Of a DNA stretch of 64,000 bases, positions 33,122 through 46,024 are shown piece by piece. The notes under the pieces were generated by a model. The model made no database searches. It saw only the letters and a program-made list of their open reading frames with translations, and was not told the origin of the DNA. Position 1 is the first letter of the stretch. Each line of letters opens with the position of its first letter. A program made the position numbers and the translations under genes. Origin of the DNA: Endothia cerciana (lineage: Eukaryota; Ascomycota; Sordariomycetes; Diaporthales; Cryphonectriaceae); assembly GCA_026119935.1 (NCBI GenBank), contig JALRMH010000014.1:496001-560000 (forward strand). The letters run 5' to 3'.

Positions 33122-34327
33122 ATGAGACCACTTCTCCCAACGCGCGCAGCATGGCGCTACGTAGCCTCGAGGAGATCAATCACCACCAAGCCCGCCACCT
33201 TCGCCAACATCAAGTACGAGCTCATGAACCGTGCCCCCGCTATCCACACTGACTACCTCACACCCACCCACGCCGATCTGCTCTCCGTCACCCTTGGGGA
33301 CTCCGTCGGGGACTACATCTCCCACAACTCGCACCCTTCCCCCGTCCTCCCCCAGGGCTACCACCTCGTCTACTTCCCGCCCGCGCACCCCACCACGTCC
33401 CTCCTCCCCGACGGGACAGACACGGATCACTCCCCTGGCCCGCCCTTCACCCGCCGTGTGTGGGCGGGCGGCAGCGTGACTTTTAACAGGGGGTGGGAGG
33501 ATGCCATGGTCCTCAACGGAGGCGCAGCCGGGTGTCACGAGGCGATCGAGGATGTCAGGATCAAGGGTGTCCCTCCCGGCCGCGATGCAGAGACCGGCAG
33601 GATGCCGGGAGCAGGCGAGAAGGTCCTTGTGGACATCGTCCGGCAGTACGGACGGGGGCGTGTAGCGGACACGATGGGGCAGCAGCTTGACAGGGGCCAG
33701 GGTGCGGAGGGGGTAATGGCAGAGCCGGCGATCGTGGAGAGGAGGACGCTGTGCTTCATGACGCCCAAGACGGCGGACGAGGCCAGGAGAGATGTCGAGG
33801 AGCCTCATAGAAGGGCGATAAGAGGTTAGGTCAGCCACCTCCGTTCACCACCCCTCATGAAAACCAGGACCCCGCCCCCCCCCCCTCTCTCTCTCTCTCT
33901 CTCGTTTCTTCTTCTTCTCGATATGAAGCCAAAGTAACGCCTCCCAGCCCCCCCCTATGAATCAGAATACACGCTCACGCTCTCGCCCACACCCTCACTG
34001 CTCTTTCGCTTCAGCGCGCTCACCTTCAACGCCCACGCCATCCACCTCGACCGCCAGCACTGTCGAGAGGTCGAGGGCTACCGAGACCTGCTCGTCCACG
34101 GCCCGCTCCTCCTAACACTCATGTTTTCTGCCCTCCGGAGGGCGATACAGTCTCTCACCAGAGAGGCACGCCGCATCAAGATCCTCGAGTACAGAAACTT
34201 GGCGCCCGTATATGTCAATGAGGAGATGAAGGTCTGCGTGAGGGTGGGCAAGGGTGGGAATTGGGATGTCTGGATCGTTGGGCCCACGGGTGGGCTGTGT
34301 GTGAAGGCGTCGGCGGTACTCGAGTGA
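33122..34327 (+). CDS. HTD2: Mitochondrial 3-hydroxyacyl-thioester dehydratase 2 (Htd2-like hotdog protein)
   Basis: Mitochondrial fatty-acid synthesis (FAS II) dehydratase, which dehydrates 3-hydroxyacyl-ACP in the path that feeds lipoic acid synthesis. Two exons: 33122-33824 and 33948-34327, giving 360 aa; the 125-nt intron contains C and CT tracts. The N-terminus (MRPLLPTRAAWRYVASRRSI) is Arg/Ser-rich and lacks acidic residues, as expected for a mitochondrial presequence. The middle part has GYHLVYFPP and RRVWAGGSVTF. The hotdog core in exon 2 reads LLFRFSALTFNAHAIHLDR, then GYRDLLVHGPL, the usual Htd2 catalytic region, then LEYRNLAPVYVNEEMKVCVR. The start is the first in-frame ATG giving this presequence. 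Confidence 0.87.
33872..33903. repeat. C run and CT microsatellite inside the HTD2 intron
   Basis: A run of about 11 C is followed by a CT run, lying upstream of the 3' splice site and acting as its pyrimidine tract. Confidence 0.8.
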
Positions 34328-35413
34328 TTCCTGCGAACTGCTCAGTCTAGAGTGACATGTAGCCTGCTTTGAACACGAACAGGGACGCGGATATTGGCCA
34401 ATGGGGAGTTCGCTCGAGAGAGGAGTGTGACGGCTATGAGCTCCCAATGAAGATGCGAGCTCAAAGGGGCTGGGGATGGACTCAACTCAACAAGCAGGCT
34501 TTCCCCGAAAGAAGGACACCTCGATACCATCCAACAGGAAAATACCAAGACCTGCAGGGACCGCATTGCTACGTCACTTGCTGTGTGTTCTGCGCCGATT
34601 GCCGCTGGGATGGGTGTGTGGCACTCAGGAAAGATGGACATCCGGAGGTTGACGGATCGAGGACGAATGTGCTCGTCTTAATGGCAGTCATGGTGAGGAG
34701 GAACACAGATACAAAATGCTTGGCAACTCTGCACATGCAGTTGCTGTCGGCGAGCGAGGTGCAATAAAATAGAAAAGGGGATCAAAAAGAAGAAGTAGGA
34801 GAAAAAGCAGCAGAAAAGAAAGTCATTGTACTTGCCCCAGAGGCCTACGATGTCTCCCTCCCTCTGGATACTCCGTCGCTGCAGGCCAGTTCACCAGGAG
34901 TTCCTTATGATTCTGACACTGACGTCTCGAACGTCTCCTATATAGAAAGAGTCTCTGACTCCAAAAAGCCTCAGCGGCATCGGTGTATACTCGTTACAGA
35001 GGCACTGATGTTTTAAATTGCGAGTGGCGTGGTGGTCCAGCCGGAGCACCGGACTGTGGCAGAGAGCATCATCACAAAGTGTATTATTGGAATAATTGGT
35101 ATGGGCAAGTCCATTGACAATATAAAGACACATGTGCTTGCGGTCCATGGTCTTGTCGAAGGTGGGTATTAGGGGTATCAGTCATCGTGTGGATGTAGTA
35201 CCGCGGTCGGGTGTGTCTCTGCACATCAAGAGAAGACGTCTTGGAAAATCCTGAGGCTACTTTTGAATATAAATCAGACCTCCCTATGAATGAGACCGGA
35301 TCCCCAATGCAGTCCAACGCCGTTGGCTCAAAATCAGAACGCCACCTGATGCTATAGGACATGTACCCGACCAGCATTATAGACGGACAACGCCGAAAGG
35401 CATCTCTCCCACC
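34328..35413. other. Intergenic between convergent HTD2 and membrane glycosyltransferase-like gene
   Basis: 1.1 kb of 3' flanks; no coding signal or notable repeat. Confidence 0.5.
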
Positions 35414-36676
35414 TCACCACCTCGAAAACGCCCCACAGGCATCCCAACTCCTCCACCCGCTCGTCCAATGCCACTCCGTCAGCCTGGCAAGTAAGGTCTG
35501 GTCCAGGTCCCGATTCGTCTTCGTAAACACCGTCTCATACGGATGCACGTTCGTGCCAAAGTACTTGTCCTTGTACAGCAGGTCCGCATGATCCTGGGGG
35601 TTACACACCGTACTGTAATTCGCGATCCCGTGAAATGCGCTCATCATGAGGTCGACCTTGTGCCCGGCCTCCAGCATCACCCGCGTCGCGCCCAGCTCGG
35701 CATGCACCGCGCGGCTCAGGTCGGGGTAACAGTCCGCAAGCCCCACGGGCGCGGACCAGTCCGCGAAGTCGTCGACGGTCGAGTTGGGCCCGGGCAGCGG
35801 CGGGTTGATGAGCAGCTCCATGCCGACGAAGTCCGTCGCCCACACGTCCGCCTGCACGTGGAAGAACGGCCAGCAGTTGGCCGTCAGGCCGACCAGCTTG
35901 GTATCGATGGTGACGCGCTGCACGAACAGGTCGGACCAGCAGGCGCCCTGGCCCCAGTGCGGGAGGAACGGGCCCCGTACGCTGGAGTTGAGCATGATGA
36001 AGCGTTTGTACCGCCTCCAGAGCGGTATGCGCCCCGCGCCCCAGCCCGCTCTTGTCCACTGCTCTTTGCTGCGCAACACCTCGCCGTACGCGCCCAGGTC
36101 GAAGCATGTGGCTGGTCGTAGCACGGTGCGGATGTTGGAGGCGCCCTCGGGGATCTGAAACGAGGCAACGGTCTCGTTGTCGACGCCATTCATGATGAAG
36201 ATGAAGTCGGCCGCCGAATGTAGGCCGTGGTGTAGGAAATACTTGAGGTTTTCGCGCGAGTCCGGTGTGTCGGAGAAGGCATAGAGGATGAGCGTGCGCC
36301 ATGGGTCGTCGGCGGGTGGAGAGAGGGGGCCATCGAGGGCGCGGCCGGAGGGATTGAGTTGGCCTTCGGTGATGTATGGGTTGGCTGGTTTCGTGGGTTT
36401 TGCCGGGTATGCTGGCGTTACTACGGCCGGGTCGAGCTCTAACATCTCCGGGCCCTCGTCACTCGTCGCCGCGTGTGTCTGGGAGGGAAGGATGGTGAGC
36501 TTGAGGTCCGCAGAGGTGACGCCGGCCAGGGGCGGGTGCTATCCGAGACATTGACTTACAGGAGTGGCGGTAAGGGGGTCCGTCCTCGTGTACAGGGCGA
36601 AGAACCAGACGAACATCACCAGCACGGCGACAATGACGACCGTTTGCCTGGCCGGGGCTTTTGTGCCTAGAGCCAT
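35414..36676 (-). CDS. Type II membrane protein, putative glycosyltransferase-like (fungal hypothetical family)
   Basis: Two exons: 36676-36560 and 36478-35414, giving 393 aa; intron 81 nt. The ATG at 36674 (cat) was chosen because an overlapping ATG four bases upstream is closed at once by TAG. Residues about 11-31 (QTVVIVAVLVMFVWFFALYT) form one membrane anchor near the N-terminus, so a lumenal catalytic part is expected. It contains LILYAFSDTPDSRENLKYFL, then FIFIMNG, then CFDLGAYGEVL, then RFIMLNSSVRGPFLP, then ANCWPFFHVQADVWATDF. This pattern resembles fungal and algal proteins related to rhamnan-synthesis (RgpF-like) glycosyltransferases, and the single anchor fits a Golgi enzyme. No classical DxD motif is certain and the substrate is unknown. 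Confidence 0.7.
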
Positions 36677-39600
36677 GGCATTCTCGGGGTTCGCAGGGGA
36701 GTGTCGAGTAGTGCGACGCCGGTTAGGAGGAGGTGCGATTAGTGGAGCAGCAGCAAGGCTGGCGGCTCACCCGATAAACAGTCCTCGTGTCGAGACTTCA
36801 TGTACGTGACCGGCCCGGCACGCTGGCAGATATCCAGCAGCTGCTGGTCGGAGGCTCGTCGGTGTCGTGAATCGTGACAGAGGGCGCTGATCAGGCGAGA
36901 GGGCGGGTAGTGGCTCGTCGTAGGGCTGAGCCTCAGATCCAGGGGTCGAATGTGGGGGGGGGCGGTTGACGTCGCTAGTCGACAGTTAGAATGAGGTCGT
37001 CGTCAGCCTTGCAGGGCAGCCCTCAAGGGGTGGAGGACGCTTTGCGAAACACAGATATCCTTAGCCCGCAGAACGATCTTCTATTAAGTTCTGAAACAAA
37101 TTCAGGATCTCGGACCAACCAGTTTACCTACCATAATAGAAGGTTATCGAACAAGCGACAGAAGCCCGAGGTTGAAGGCCTAGAAAGTCTAAAGCAATGG
37201 TCGTGTGGTGGAGCCACGCTTAATTTTGGCTTTCATCCCTGTCGCTCCTGAGTATGTAAGCACTATGATCACCGCTAGGAGACTTTCTATCGTTCCTCGG
37301 CGAGGCCACCTGAAGGTTTACACCTCACTCGACCCCAAAACTCTGTACATATGCCTGGAATGGCACGTCATAATTTCTGAAAAGTCTTTCGGTGGCGTGG
37401 AGGGTATGCAGGAGTCTCCCCAGTTCAGGCTGATTGCAGTATATAGGGTTGGCCTGAGTGACGCGCACCGCCCCCCCCCCCCTGGCGGCGGCGAGGAACA
37501 GCAACCCACAAGACTGTGATGACCTTTAATCCCATCCACAAGCGAGACAAGCTATTTCACTGGACAGTCTAGTTGCTGAGAGTGCTGAAGGCGGGAAACC
37601 ATGACGACATTTCCGCATGTTGTGGATAGTATGGTTGGATCGCGGGTGTCGCCTTGGCAAGTTTGTGCTTGATTTCTTGGATCTTAAAGCATGTCCGACT
37701 TCACGACTCAGCCCGTTGGCTTGACCCTCCACAGCGGGTAGTGTAACTCGTAGCCAACGACAGCTCAAACCCGAATAGCCCAGGGCCAAGGCTGAAGAGC
37801 TCCATCGCGTGGGAAAGGCTGAGCCGGGTTGCTTGGGCACAGGCGCTTCTAGTAACCTAGTCCGAAACAGCGCGCCAGCTCCTCGGTTGTCCGTACAAGA
37901 TCTAAGCCCACATCCCAAGGCACGAAGAAGCCAACGTAATCCCGGTGGGGGGGCGGGCTGAGTATAAATATCTTTACCAAGTAAGCATGAAATAACCGAC
38001 GTATGCGGTCGTGGTGGTCACCGCACCTGACGTACGCATTATATGCCTTTCAAGGGCTCTCATCTCTGGCCAGGTCTGAGACAACTTCTGCGCAGGGTGC
38101 TCGGGCATTGACAGAGGAGCACGTGAAAATCCCTGGGTCTCTTTTTCTTCTTTTCTCAATCAACTCTTAGCCTTTCGCCAACAGGTTCCAACGTCCTGCT
38201 GGATCTGCTGAGGATCTACATAGTACATGTGGCACGCAACACATCCTGGAGGCTCGAATAGGGGGGATGGTAAAAATAGAAGCCCGGAGGCATGGATGGT
38301 CTGGCATCTCGCAGACTACGTGACAACATAGTAGGTACATAGTATAGGTTATGCCACCTGTATAGGTCAAGACCCCTAGGAAATCCGGGATAGCCGACGG
38401 CGGCTGAGGTGATTCGTACTCTGGCGTCGTAGATACAGGCCCGAGTCGTCTTGCGATGCGATGATGAAGTCATGCACGGCGCGGGCCGTGAAGGGGTGGC
38501 CCCGGAGGCATTTCGTGCCATCAGGGTCGCGATGCCTCGCGTTTATTGACGCCCGCCGACTGCCACTCATGCCGCTTGAAGCCGCCGCGGCGATAGGGGT
38601 CTAGCCCATAATGAACCATGGCAGTGCACACAGCTCCTCGTAACAGAGAGCCCAAAGATGCGAGGATATCGCGTTGTAGCCATCATCAGCCGAGCGGACG
38701 CCGTCGCGCAGTCCGAAGCTGTATAGCACAAAGAGGCAGGTTCGGAATGGCGCTTCCGAAAATACACCAGATCATAGTAGTAGGTGTTCATCCAAGGGCT
38801 GACCGACAAGTTCGGAGCACGACAGCGTTCGGGCGGTGGTCGCGCCTCCGCACCAGCCAGTCGGAGCGGGCAGTGCGCTGGCCTGTTTCTCTCTCTCATA
38901 TCCAAAGGGGGGGGCTCGGGCTCTCTGTTCCAGGAGCCGGGGGGTTCGTCCTGCAGCTGCGGTTGTCAGTTGGTGAGGTGCTAGGCCGTCGTTTCAGATC
39001 AGCTCCAACACGGCTGTGCGAGGGGTGATTGGCTCCCGACGCAAAGTGCCTGCAGCCTGTCCCTGCATGAGGTTGTATTGGAGGATCCAGGATGCATTTT
39101 CTGTGCGGTGGTGCCTCTCGTGATTGTCTGAGAGGGCTGAGATTGGTGATGGCGTCGCGAGGGGTGGACAGGCTCGTCCTGGCATTTCCCTCACCAGATA
39201 TTACCGTGGCCCGTATCGTGGGCACCGTCTCGGCGTTCCTTGTTAGCTTCCCATCTGTGAGGCTGAGCATCGGCAGCGAAATCACCACAGCAGGGAGACC
39301 TCAGACGGGGCAGAGTCTGACGTCCGGGGATCTAGTGTTGGACCGGACGGGGAGCAGAGCAAAGAAGTGGTACCGGGTTCCCGAGACCCTGGTACCTCCT
39401 AGAACCTTCATGATGCCGTCGAACAGTTCCAAACTGGTCGCCCAGATGGTTCGTCCTCTGAGCGCGTAAGCACGTCTTGTCTTTGGTGATGCACAGCAGA
39501 TCGCGTCCATGATCAGCGCCGACCCGAAAAAGGGATTATAACCCGCAATCCGGAGCGACGCAAGGGTGGTGGTGGTTCACGCGGCGGGTTACGCCATCTG

Positions 39601-40919
39601 ATTCAAGGCATAACGACGGTGACAAGCTCGATATTCTGGTTGACGAGCGCCGGCCGGTAGGTATGGAGGTACCTGCGGAGTACCAGTAGTCGAGACGGTG
39701 GAGGGCTGAACAGAGTTCTCAGCCTGCTGCTACCTCGGCCCCTTAATCCAAACAGCCCGCCGAGCTCATGCGATCAGACGGTCCCCCTTCTGTGCCCCTT
39801 CCCGGCCGAGTTGATCGGCTGCGGAGAGCTCTTCTGCCTCTCCCATCCATCGGGTGTCGTTTCAACGATTCCAAAATAGAGCCGGGGGAGTCTCCGCTGG
39901 TCAGGAGTTCAGGGATGTAAGGTCTCCAGCGGCGTGGAGAGCGGTTTTGCATAGTGACCTGGCCCGGCCTGCTAATGGCTGGCCGGTCTAGCCTAGACCA
40001 GAAGTATCAGGTAGATGGCACTGACACTGCGGTCTTCAACCTCCACCCTCGTCTCGTGTTCCTTCTCCTCGACGCGGGTAATAAGGTCAAAAGAGGGTGA
40101 CGAGTCGCCGACGGAGCCCGGGTGTTTAAACAGATCACGAAGTGTCAGTCGGCCCTTCTCTTGTGTCTGGTGTACCTGGATTCGGTATGGGGGTAGGGCA
40201 GTGAACCCTCAAAGCGTAAAGTGTAGTGACTCCTTGGGATGATATCCCGTGGGGATCTCCACCTCGGGTTACAGAGATACGAAGAACCAGGACCCTAACG
40301 TCAGATCATGAACCCACGCCCGAGCTAAACTCGCTCCTCAGAGGGGAGGAGGAAGGAAAGGAGGAAGGAAAGGAGAAAAAGAAGAGGAGAAAAAAAAGCC
40401 TAGTCCGTTTACCGTAGCTGCAAGAGGTGATCTCTTCTTGGCCAGCATGGCTCGTATACATAGTACTATATCCAACTTTGCCTCTGTAGCATATAGTACT
40501 GCGTAAACCTCCTCCCAGGGCATCCGCCCGTTCGTTCATGCACATATGCCATCGACCTCCAGACCCACTGTTGGGGATAGATTGAGGACGTCCAGCGTCT
40601 ACTTACACGGCTGCCAATCAGTATCGGATATCGATTTGACAGGTCACCCTTCCACCCGCGTCCAGCCCTCATCAGCACCGTATGCGGAAGACAAGAGGCG
40701 AGGGTGTTTCATCCGTCCGCGCGGTCTTGACCAGAAAGAGGAAGAGTCGCAGTCGCAACACCCTGGAACCTGGAAGTCTGGGGCAGGCCAGCCCCCCCCC
40801 CCCCCAGAGCCCCCTTTTTGCGCATCCTCCCTCCCTCCTTGTTGCATGCCTTTTCGATGTCATCCTCCAGGGCCAATGAATCGCTGGTCCGATCTCCCCA
40901 AGGATGACAGGCAGCGCAC
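36677..40919. other. Gene-poor intergenic region
   Basis: 4.2 kb with only short, overlapping open frames on both strands and no recognisable family. It holds G/C runs (near 36955, 37471, 38906 and 40791-40804) and a purine-rich GAAAGGAG repeat at 40341-40395. No transposon ends or transposase-like protein were recognised. Confidence 0.5.
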
Positions 40920-42383
40920 TGCAGCACAGCACAGCACAGCACAGCACAGCACAGCACAGCACAGCACAGCATCACAGCACCACCAGCATCAATCAGCCCT
41001 TGAGGTTCCCTAACGCCACTGCGCTGCAACGGCCCATTGTGCTTGCTCCTCAGGTCCCCCCTAGGCCCATCTCAGCCAGCCCCAAAAAAAGAAGTCGGGG
41101 CGGTCTTATTTCGACTCTTCACCCCTCACCCACCTCGACTCTGGCCAGCGTCAACATCCAAAGCCATCCGCTCCCACCCATCCCTAAACAAGAACACTTC
41201 CTTCCCCTCCCCATCCTTTTCTCCAGGCCTCACCTGCGAGCGTCTAATGAAGCCTGTGTATTGATCTGGTAGCCTCTTCTCTTTCTGTTCATCCTTTGTT
41301 TCTTGACCCGTCCGCTCCTTCGCATGGCGATACCGTCCCGTCTCGACCTGATCTGATCTGCACCGGGGAGCTTGCCACGCAGCCGCACCTGAGTACGACT
41401 TCAGCTGCCCTGCGGAATCGATCTCGGCGAGGACTACAAGATTTATCAAATCCGTACGGGAACGAATGGGGCCACGAGACCATCCCGGACGATAATCGAG
41501 ACGAAGGGGCAAGAGCAGAGACAGACAGCGACCCTCCTTTTTTTTTCCCTGCAGCACAGCTCTACTCGCTGCCAAGTTTCTCAGTTCGACCCACAGACTG
41601 CGTCCAGCATAGCACGGTAAAGTCGGTAATCCGGGGAGTCAAGACTCAAAAAGACTCCGCGCCCACACACAGCACGTCCGCTGACGGCGCACCTGCCGAC
41701 GAGCCTGTTTTCCTGTTCCACACTGACTCGTCCTGGCTCTGTCCTCGACATCCTCCTCGACCTACGCTCCTGTACAGCACATCGACCTAAGTCGCCGCCC
41801 GCGTCCACCCCAATTCATCGTAATCGGCACTCTCTCTGGTACACGCCTCACCGCCTCACCGCGACACTTCTGCCCGCGCGTCCTGGTGATCGATCCCTCC
41901 TCGACGTCTTTCGTCACCATCATTTCTACTTCGAGGGCACGCCCCTCTCGCGCTTCTGTGAAGTGGGTCTGGTGTTGCAGAGGCCACCGCCTCCGGTGCC
42001 GTGACCTTCACACCTCTTGACGTCGCGCTTGGCCGCGGTCAACTTCGGCCGACACCTGTCAGGGTGCAGCATTGCAAGCCGCCGCTTCCTACTGCGGCCC
42101 GTCCATCGAGAACAACTCCGCCCTTGTTGCCAACGACCTCGATCGGGACAACGTACTGGACGACCCCATCCGCAGATACCCTGTCGATAACTCCACCTCG
42201 AGTCCCCTCACCCCTTCGGCCTTGCATAAACGCATCCTCGACCCTTCTCGACAAGATCTTTGCATACCTCACAGAGCATACATACAGCCTTATAATACCC
42301 ACTTCCGCCTTGCGAAGCGCTATTACCACCTTGCCAACGGACACAGGCACGTCTGATGAGGGTCGGACTGAGCTTAATCGATA
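40920..42383. other. Probable long 5' leader/promoter of the Puf gene
   Basis: A CT- and CA-rich plus strand typical of the leaders of fungal regulatory genes, starting with the ACAGC repeat. Several upstream ATGs occur but none opens a recognisable protein. Confidence 0.45.
40924..40971. repeat. ACAGC pentanucleotide tandem repeat
   Basis: About ten perfect ACAGC units, roughly 1.4 kb upstream of the Puf ATG. Confidence 0.9.
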
Positions 42384-45300
42384 ATGTCAACTACTAGACC
42401 AGAGCACTTGACGATTGGCAAGTTTGCACAGCCAGGCGGCCTCGGCCAGTCGCTGTCGAACCCTGCCAGTGCCAGCACCTCGCCGAACGAGCCTCTGTCA
42501 GGGGGCAGCACCGCCCTTCGCTCTCCCTTTGGCATCCCAACAACCTCGACACTAAACCCCTCGGTCAAGATGGCTACAGCCTCGCGCTCGGGCGCCGGGT
42601 CCCCGTCTCATGATCCGCTTGCTGCTCCAGGCAGTGCCCGGTTCCTCCCAAGCAAGAGGTACGTGTCGATCAACCCGTCAATCACCGGATCCAAGCAAGT
42701 CCCTTGAGCCCCCCCCCCCCCCCAGAAGCTAACCAGGACGTTACTATCAGGGCCAGAGAAATCCAGGCACAGGAAGGCGTTGCCAGCTTGCCTGTGAATC
42801 CTTGGGGCGGGCCGCCCACCAGTGGGAACTCTACCCCTCTCCGCGAGAACATTCCCGAGTCGCCCACGGACGGCTTTCCCGAGTTCTCTCAGCTCGCAAG
42901 CCAAGACTCTCTGCCATCGACACGTCGGGCTCGGGCGGGCACGCTTCCATCCCGACTGACTACTGGTGGCCCCCCTAGCAATGGCCTGCTGGGCATCCCC
43001 GCTCTGGCATTCAAGACCTCCAGGCCATCTCCTTCACACAGCCCATTCAAATCGCCCTCGCCCGGTCTCGAGCCTACGGAGCAGTCTAACAACCCCTCCG
43101 CCTTGCTCTCCCGCCTTCGCGCTGGGTCCCTGCCTCAGCGGAGCCCCTTCCCTCAGCACGTGTCAGGAACAAGCTCGCCATTTGGCCCCAATATATTCAG
43201 CAGCAGCTGGAACACCGTCGGTCGGGAACGCGGCTCGACCCTGGCAAGCATTGCTAGCGTCTCTTCCAACGGCCCGAGCTCCCCAACACAGTCGCAGCTT
43301 TCTAGGGAAGGCGGCGCTGAGAACGACGTTCCAGCGAGGACTCTTGACTATCTTGGTCTTGTCGGTACGCCACAGCCACAGCCACTGCAGATGGAGGCGC
43401 GCTACCGGATGCCAGACTTTGCGCAGTCCAGCCGCTTCAGGTCGTACTCGGTCAACCACAAGGACAAGTATCAAGACGACGAATACGAGAATGAGAATGA
43501 GGTAGGCTACGAGCAAGACAGCATCCAAAGCCAATATGAGTTCATCCAGCACCAACTCGCCGCGACTCAGGCCGCTATCGACGAACACAACGCTGCTGTT
43601 CAGGCTCTCCACAGCCAGGCTGCGATCGGTCGGCCCCGTGCCAGGACTGTCGGGACTGTCTTGGACAGTCCAGCTTCTCGGCTCATGCGCAGCAACTACT
43701 ATCCAACACCCTCGCGCCTTGACAACTCGATTACGGCTGCAGACCTCGCGGGTGCGGAAGACCGATCAGTTGTCGATGATCTCGCACCGGCTGTTGCCGC
43801 CATGAACCTCGGGCGGTCGAACAGCCGGAACAATGGCCTCCTGAATGCTGATGAGCCCGAATTGGGGCCCACGAGTGCTCTCTGGCTTGGCAGCATTCCG
43901 ACATCCACCACCACCACGACGCTGAATGAGATGTTCAAACGCTACGGTCCGATCCACTTCACAAGAGTCCTGACACATAAGAACTGTGGATTTGTGAACT
44001 TTGAGAGGGTCGAAAGCGCCATCAACGCTAAGAACGAGTTGAACGGCAAAGAGATCTTTCCAGGAGCTGGGCCTGTCCGGATCAACTTCGCAAAGCCACC
44101 CTCGGCATCCCCAACGCCAGGCCACGATGGTACCCAGCCATCTCCCAGTCCTGTCCCGTTCACTCAGGGACAGAGCGGGTCTCAGCTTCCGGCTGCGGCT
44201 GCGTTCGGTGAGGCTGACGCAGCTTCTGGGACGGTAACGCCGTCTGTCCCACCTCTGGCGGATATGACGGGAGACATTCTCGAAATTGTCAAGCAGTTCG
44301 GTGCGACCGACGAAGACGCCGTCCGGATCAGCAAGAACCTCCAGGATGCCATCACGTACAGTGCTCTGGTCGATGAGATCCCCCCGATTGGCGAGCCGAC
44401 CAGCACCAGAATGTATGACGCACCTAGGCTTCGCGACATTCGCAAGAGGATCGATAACCAGAGCTTGCCTCAGGCCGAGATCGAGAACATTGCTCACGAC
44501 ATGCTGCCAGAGATCGCCGAGCTGTCCTCGGACTACCTGGGCAACACGGTCGTGCAGAAGCTGTTCGAACAATGCTCTGACCCGACCAGGGATGTGATGC
44601 TGGAGAAGATCGCGCCGCACCTTGCCGAGATAGGAGTTCACAAGAACGGAACCTGGGCCGCACAGAAGATCATCAGTGTCTGCAAGACGGACAGTCAGAT
44701 GAAGGTTATCACGAGCCACCTTCGGCCATACACGGTCCCACTGTTCTTGGACCAGTACGGAAACTATGTCTTGCAGGGCTGTCTGAAGTTCGGCGCCCCG
44801 TATACCGACTTCATCTTCGAGACCATGATGAGTGAGATGTGGCAGATCGCTCAGGGCCGGTTCGGCTCTCGCGGCATGCGTGCTTGTCTGGAAAGCCACC
44901 ACGCCACCAAGGACCAACAGAGACTGTTGGCCGCGGCCATCGCACTTCACAGCGTGCAGCTGGCTACTAACCATAACGCGGCCCTGCTTCTGACATGGTT
45001 CCTGGATACATGCACGTTTCCGCAGCGACGAACTGTCTTAGCGCCACAACTGGTTCCGTGCCTGGTTACGCTGTGCACCCAGAAGGTCGCATACTTGACC
45101 GTCCTCAAGGTGATCAACCAGAAGACGGAACCGGAAGCGCGTGACAAGATCGTGCAGGCTATGTTCTTCAGCAAGAATGAGCAGACGCTCGAGTCCATTC
45201 TGAGAGACTCTCAGTGTGGAGCAACTTTGATCTTCAAGGTCATCACTACGCCTTTCTTTGACGAAGCTGTTCGTTCTCAGGTTATTGAGAACGTCAAGGC

Positions 45301-46024
45301 TGTCCTACTCCGTATCAAGGCTCAATCCGACAAGGGGTACAAACGGCTGATGGACGAGGTTGGCCTATCTACTCGCAGCGGTAATGCCGGTGGTTCTCGG
45401 AATGATGGGCACAACGAGCGGAGCAGGTCAGCTCAGAGGGGCGGTAACAGCCACCAACAGCAGAGAGAGCAACAGCAAGCGCAGCAACAACAACAAGCAC
45501 AGCAGGCTGCAGCGGCTCAGTACAACGCAGCCGCTAACCCCGGTCCGTTCTACAATCCGCTTAACTCAGCTACGCCTGGTATGAGTCCCGGCGGCTTCGA
45601 TGCCAGTCTTGCCATCCCTCGCAGCGATAGTGTCGACCCGACCGTTCAGCAGCAGTTTGCTGGCTTTGCGCAGGGCGGGATTTCACCCATGAATATGCCG
45701 TATCAACAGAACATGTTGCGAGGCACGCCACCCATGAACGGCTACTATCCCATGCAAGCTGGAATGCCTTTCCCGAGTGCCAGCCCGTCGATGGATCAAT
45801 ACCGCAGCGGCTCGATTCCGCCAGCTGCCAACCAAAGCCCTTACACTTCACCAGCCTATTCTATGCCGATGCCCATGGGTATGGGTGGATTTGGCTACGG
45901 AATGCCACCTCCCGGGTACAGCATGGCCGACGGTGGTATGAATGGGGGCTCATCTGGGCGCCGCGGAGGTCGCATTGGTCGGAACGGAGGTCGCAACAAT
46001 TCGGCTAGCCCAAGGCCATACTAG
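42384..46024 (+). CDS. RRM + Pumilio-repeat RNA-binding protein (Puf1/Puf2/Jsn1-type)
   Basis: Cytoplasmic mRNA-binding post-transcriptional regulator. Two exons: 42384-42658 and 42751-46024, giving 1182 aa. The 92-nt intron needs a comment: the acceptor right after the 16-C run (42724) would put a stop in frame, so the AG at 42750, after a GCTAAC branch site, is used. Order of parts: a low-complexity Ser/Pro-rich N-terminus; one RRM at about residues 398-480 (ALWLGSIPTSTTTTTLNEMF, then KNCGFVNFERVESA); and a Pumilio domain of several repeats at about 560-890. Examples are DYLGNTVVQKLFEQCSDPTR, NGTWAAQKIIS, FLDQYGNYVLQGCLKFGAP and RFGSRGMRACLESHH. A Gln/Met/Gly-rich tail with an RGGRIGRNGGR end follows. 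RRM plus PUM-HD is the Jsn1/Puf2 arrangement of fungi. Confidence 0.9.

Noticed and set aside
36677..40919. Possible transposon remnant in the gene-poor stretch
   Set aside because: No terminal repeats, target-site duplications or transposase/reverse-transcriptase motifs were seen.
42709..42724. Acceptor directly after the C run as end of the Puf intron
   Set aside because: Using this AG puts a TAA in frame two codons later; the AG at 42750 restores the reading frame.
43766..44974. 402-codon minus-strand frame inside the Puf gene
   Set aside because: It is antisense to the conserved RRM and Pumilio repeats and has no motif of its own.
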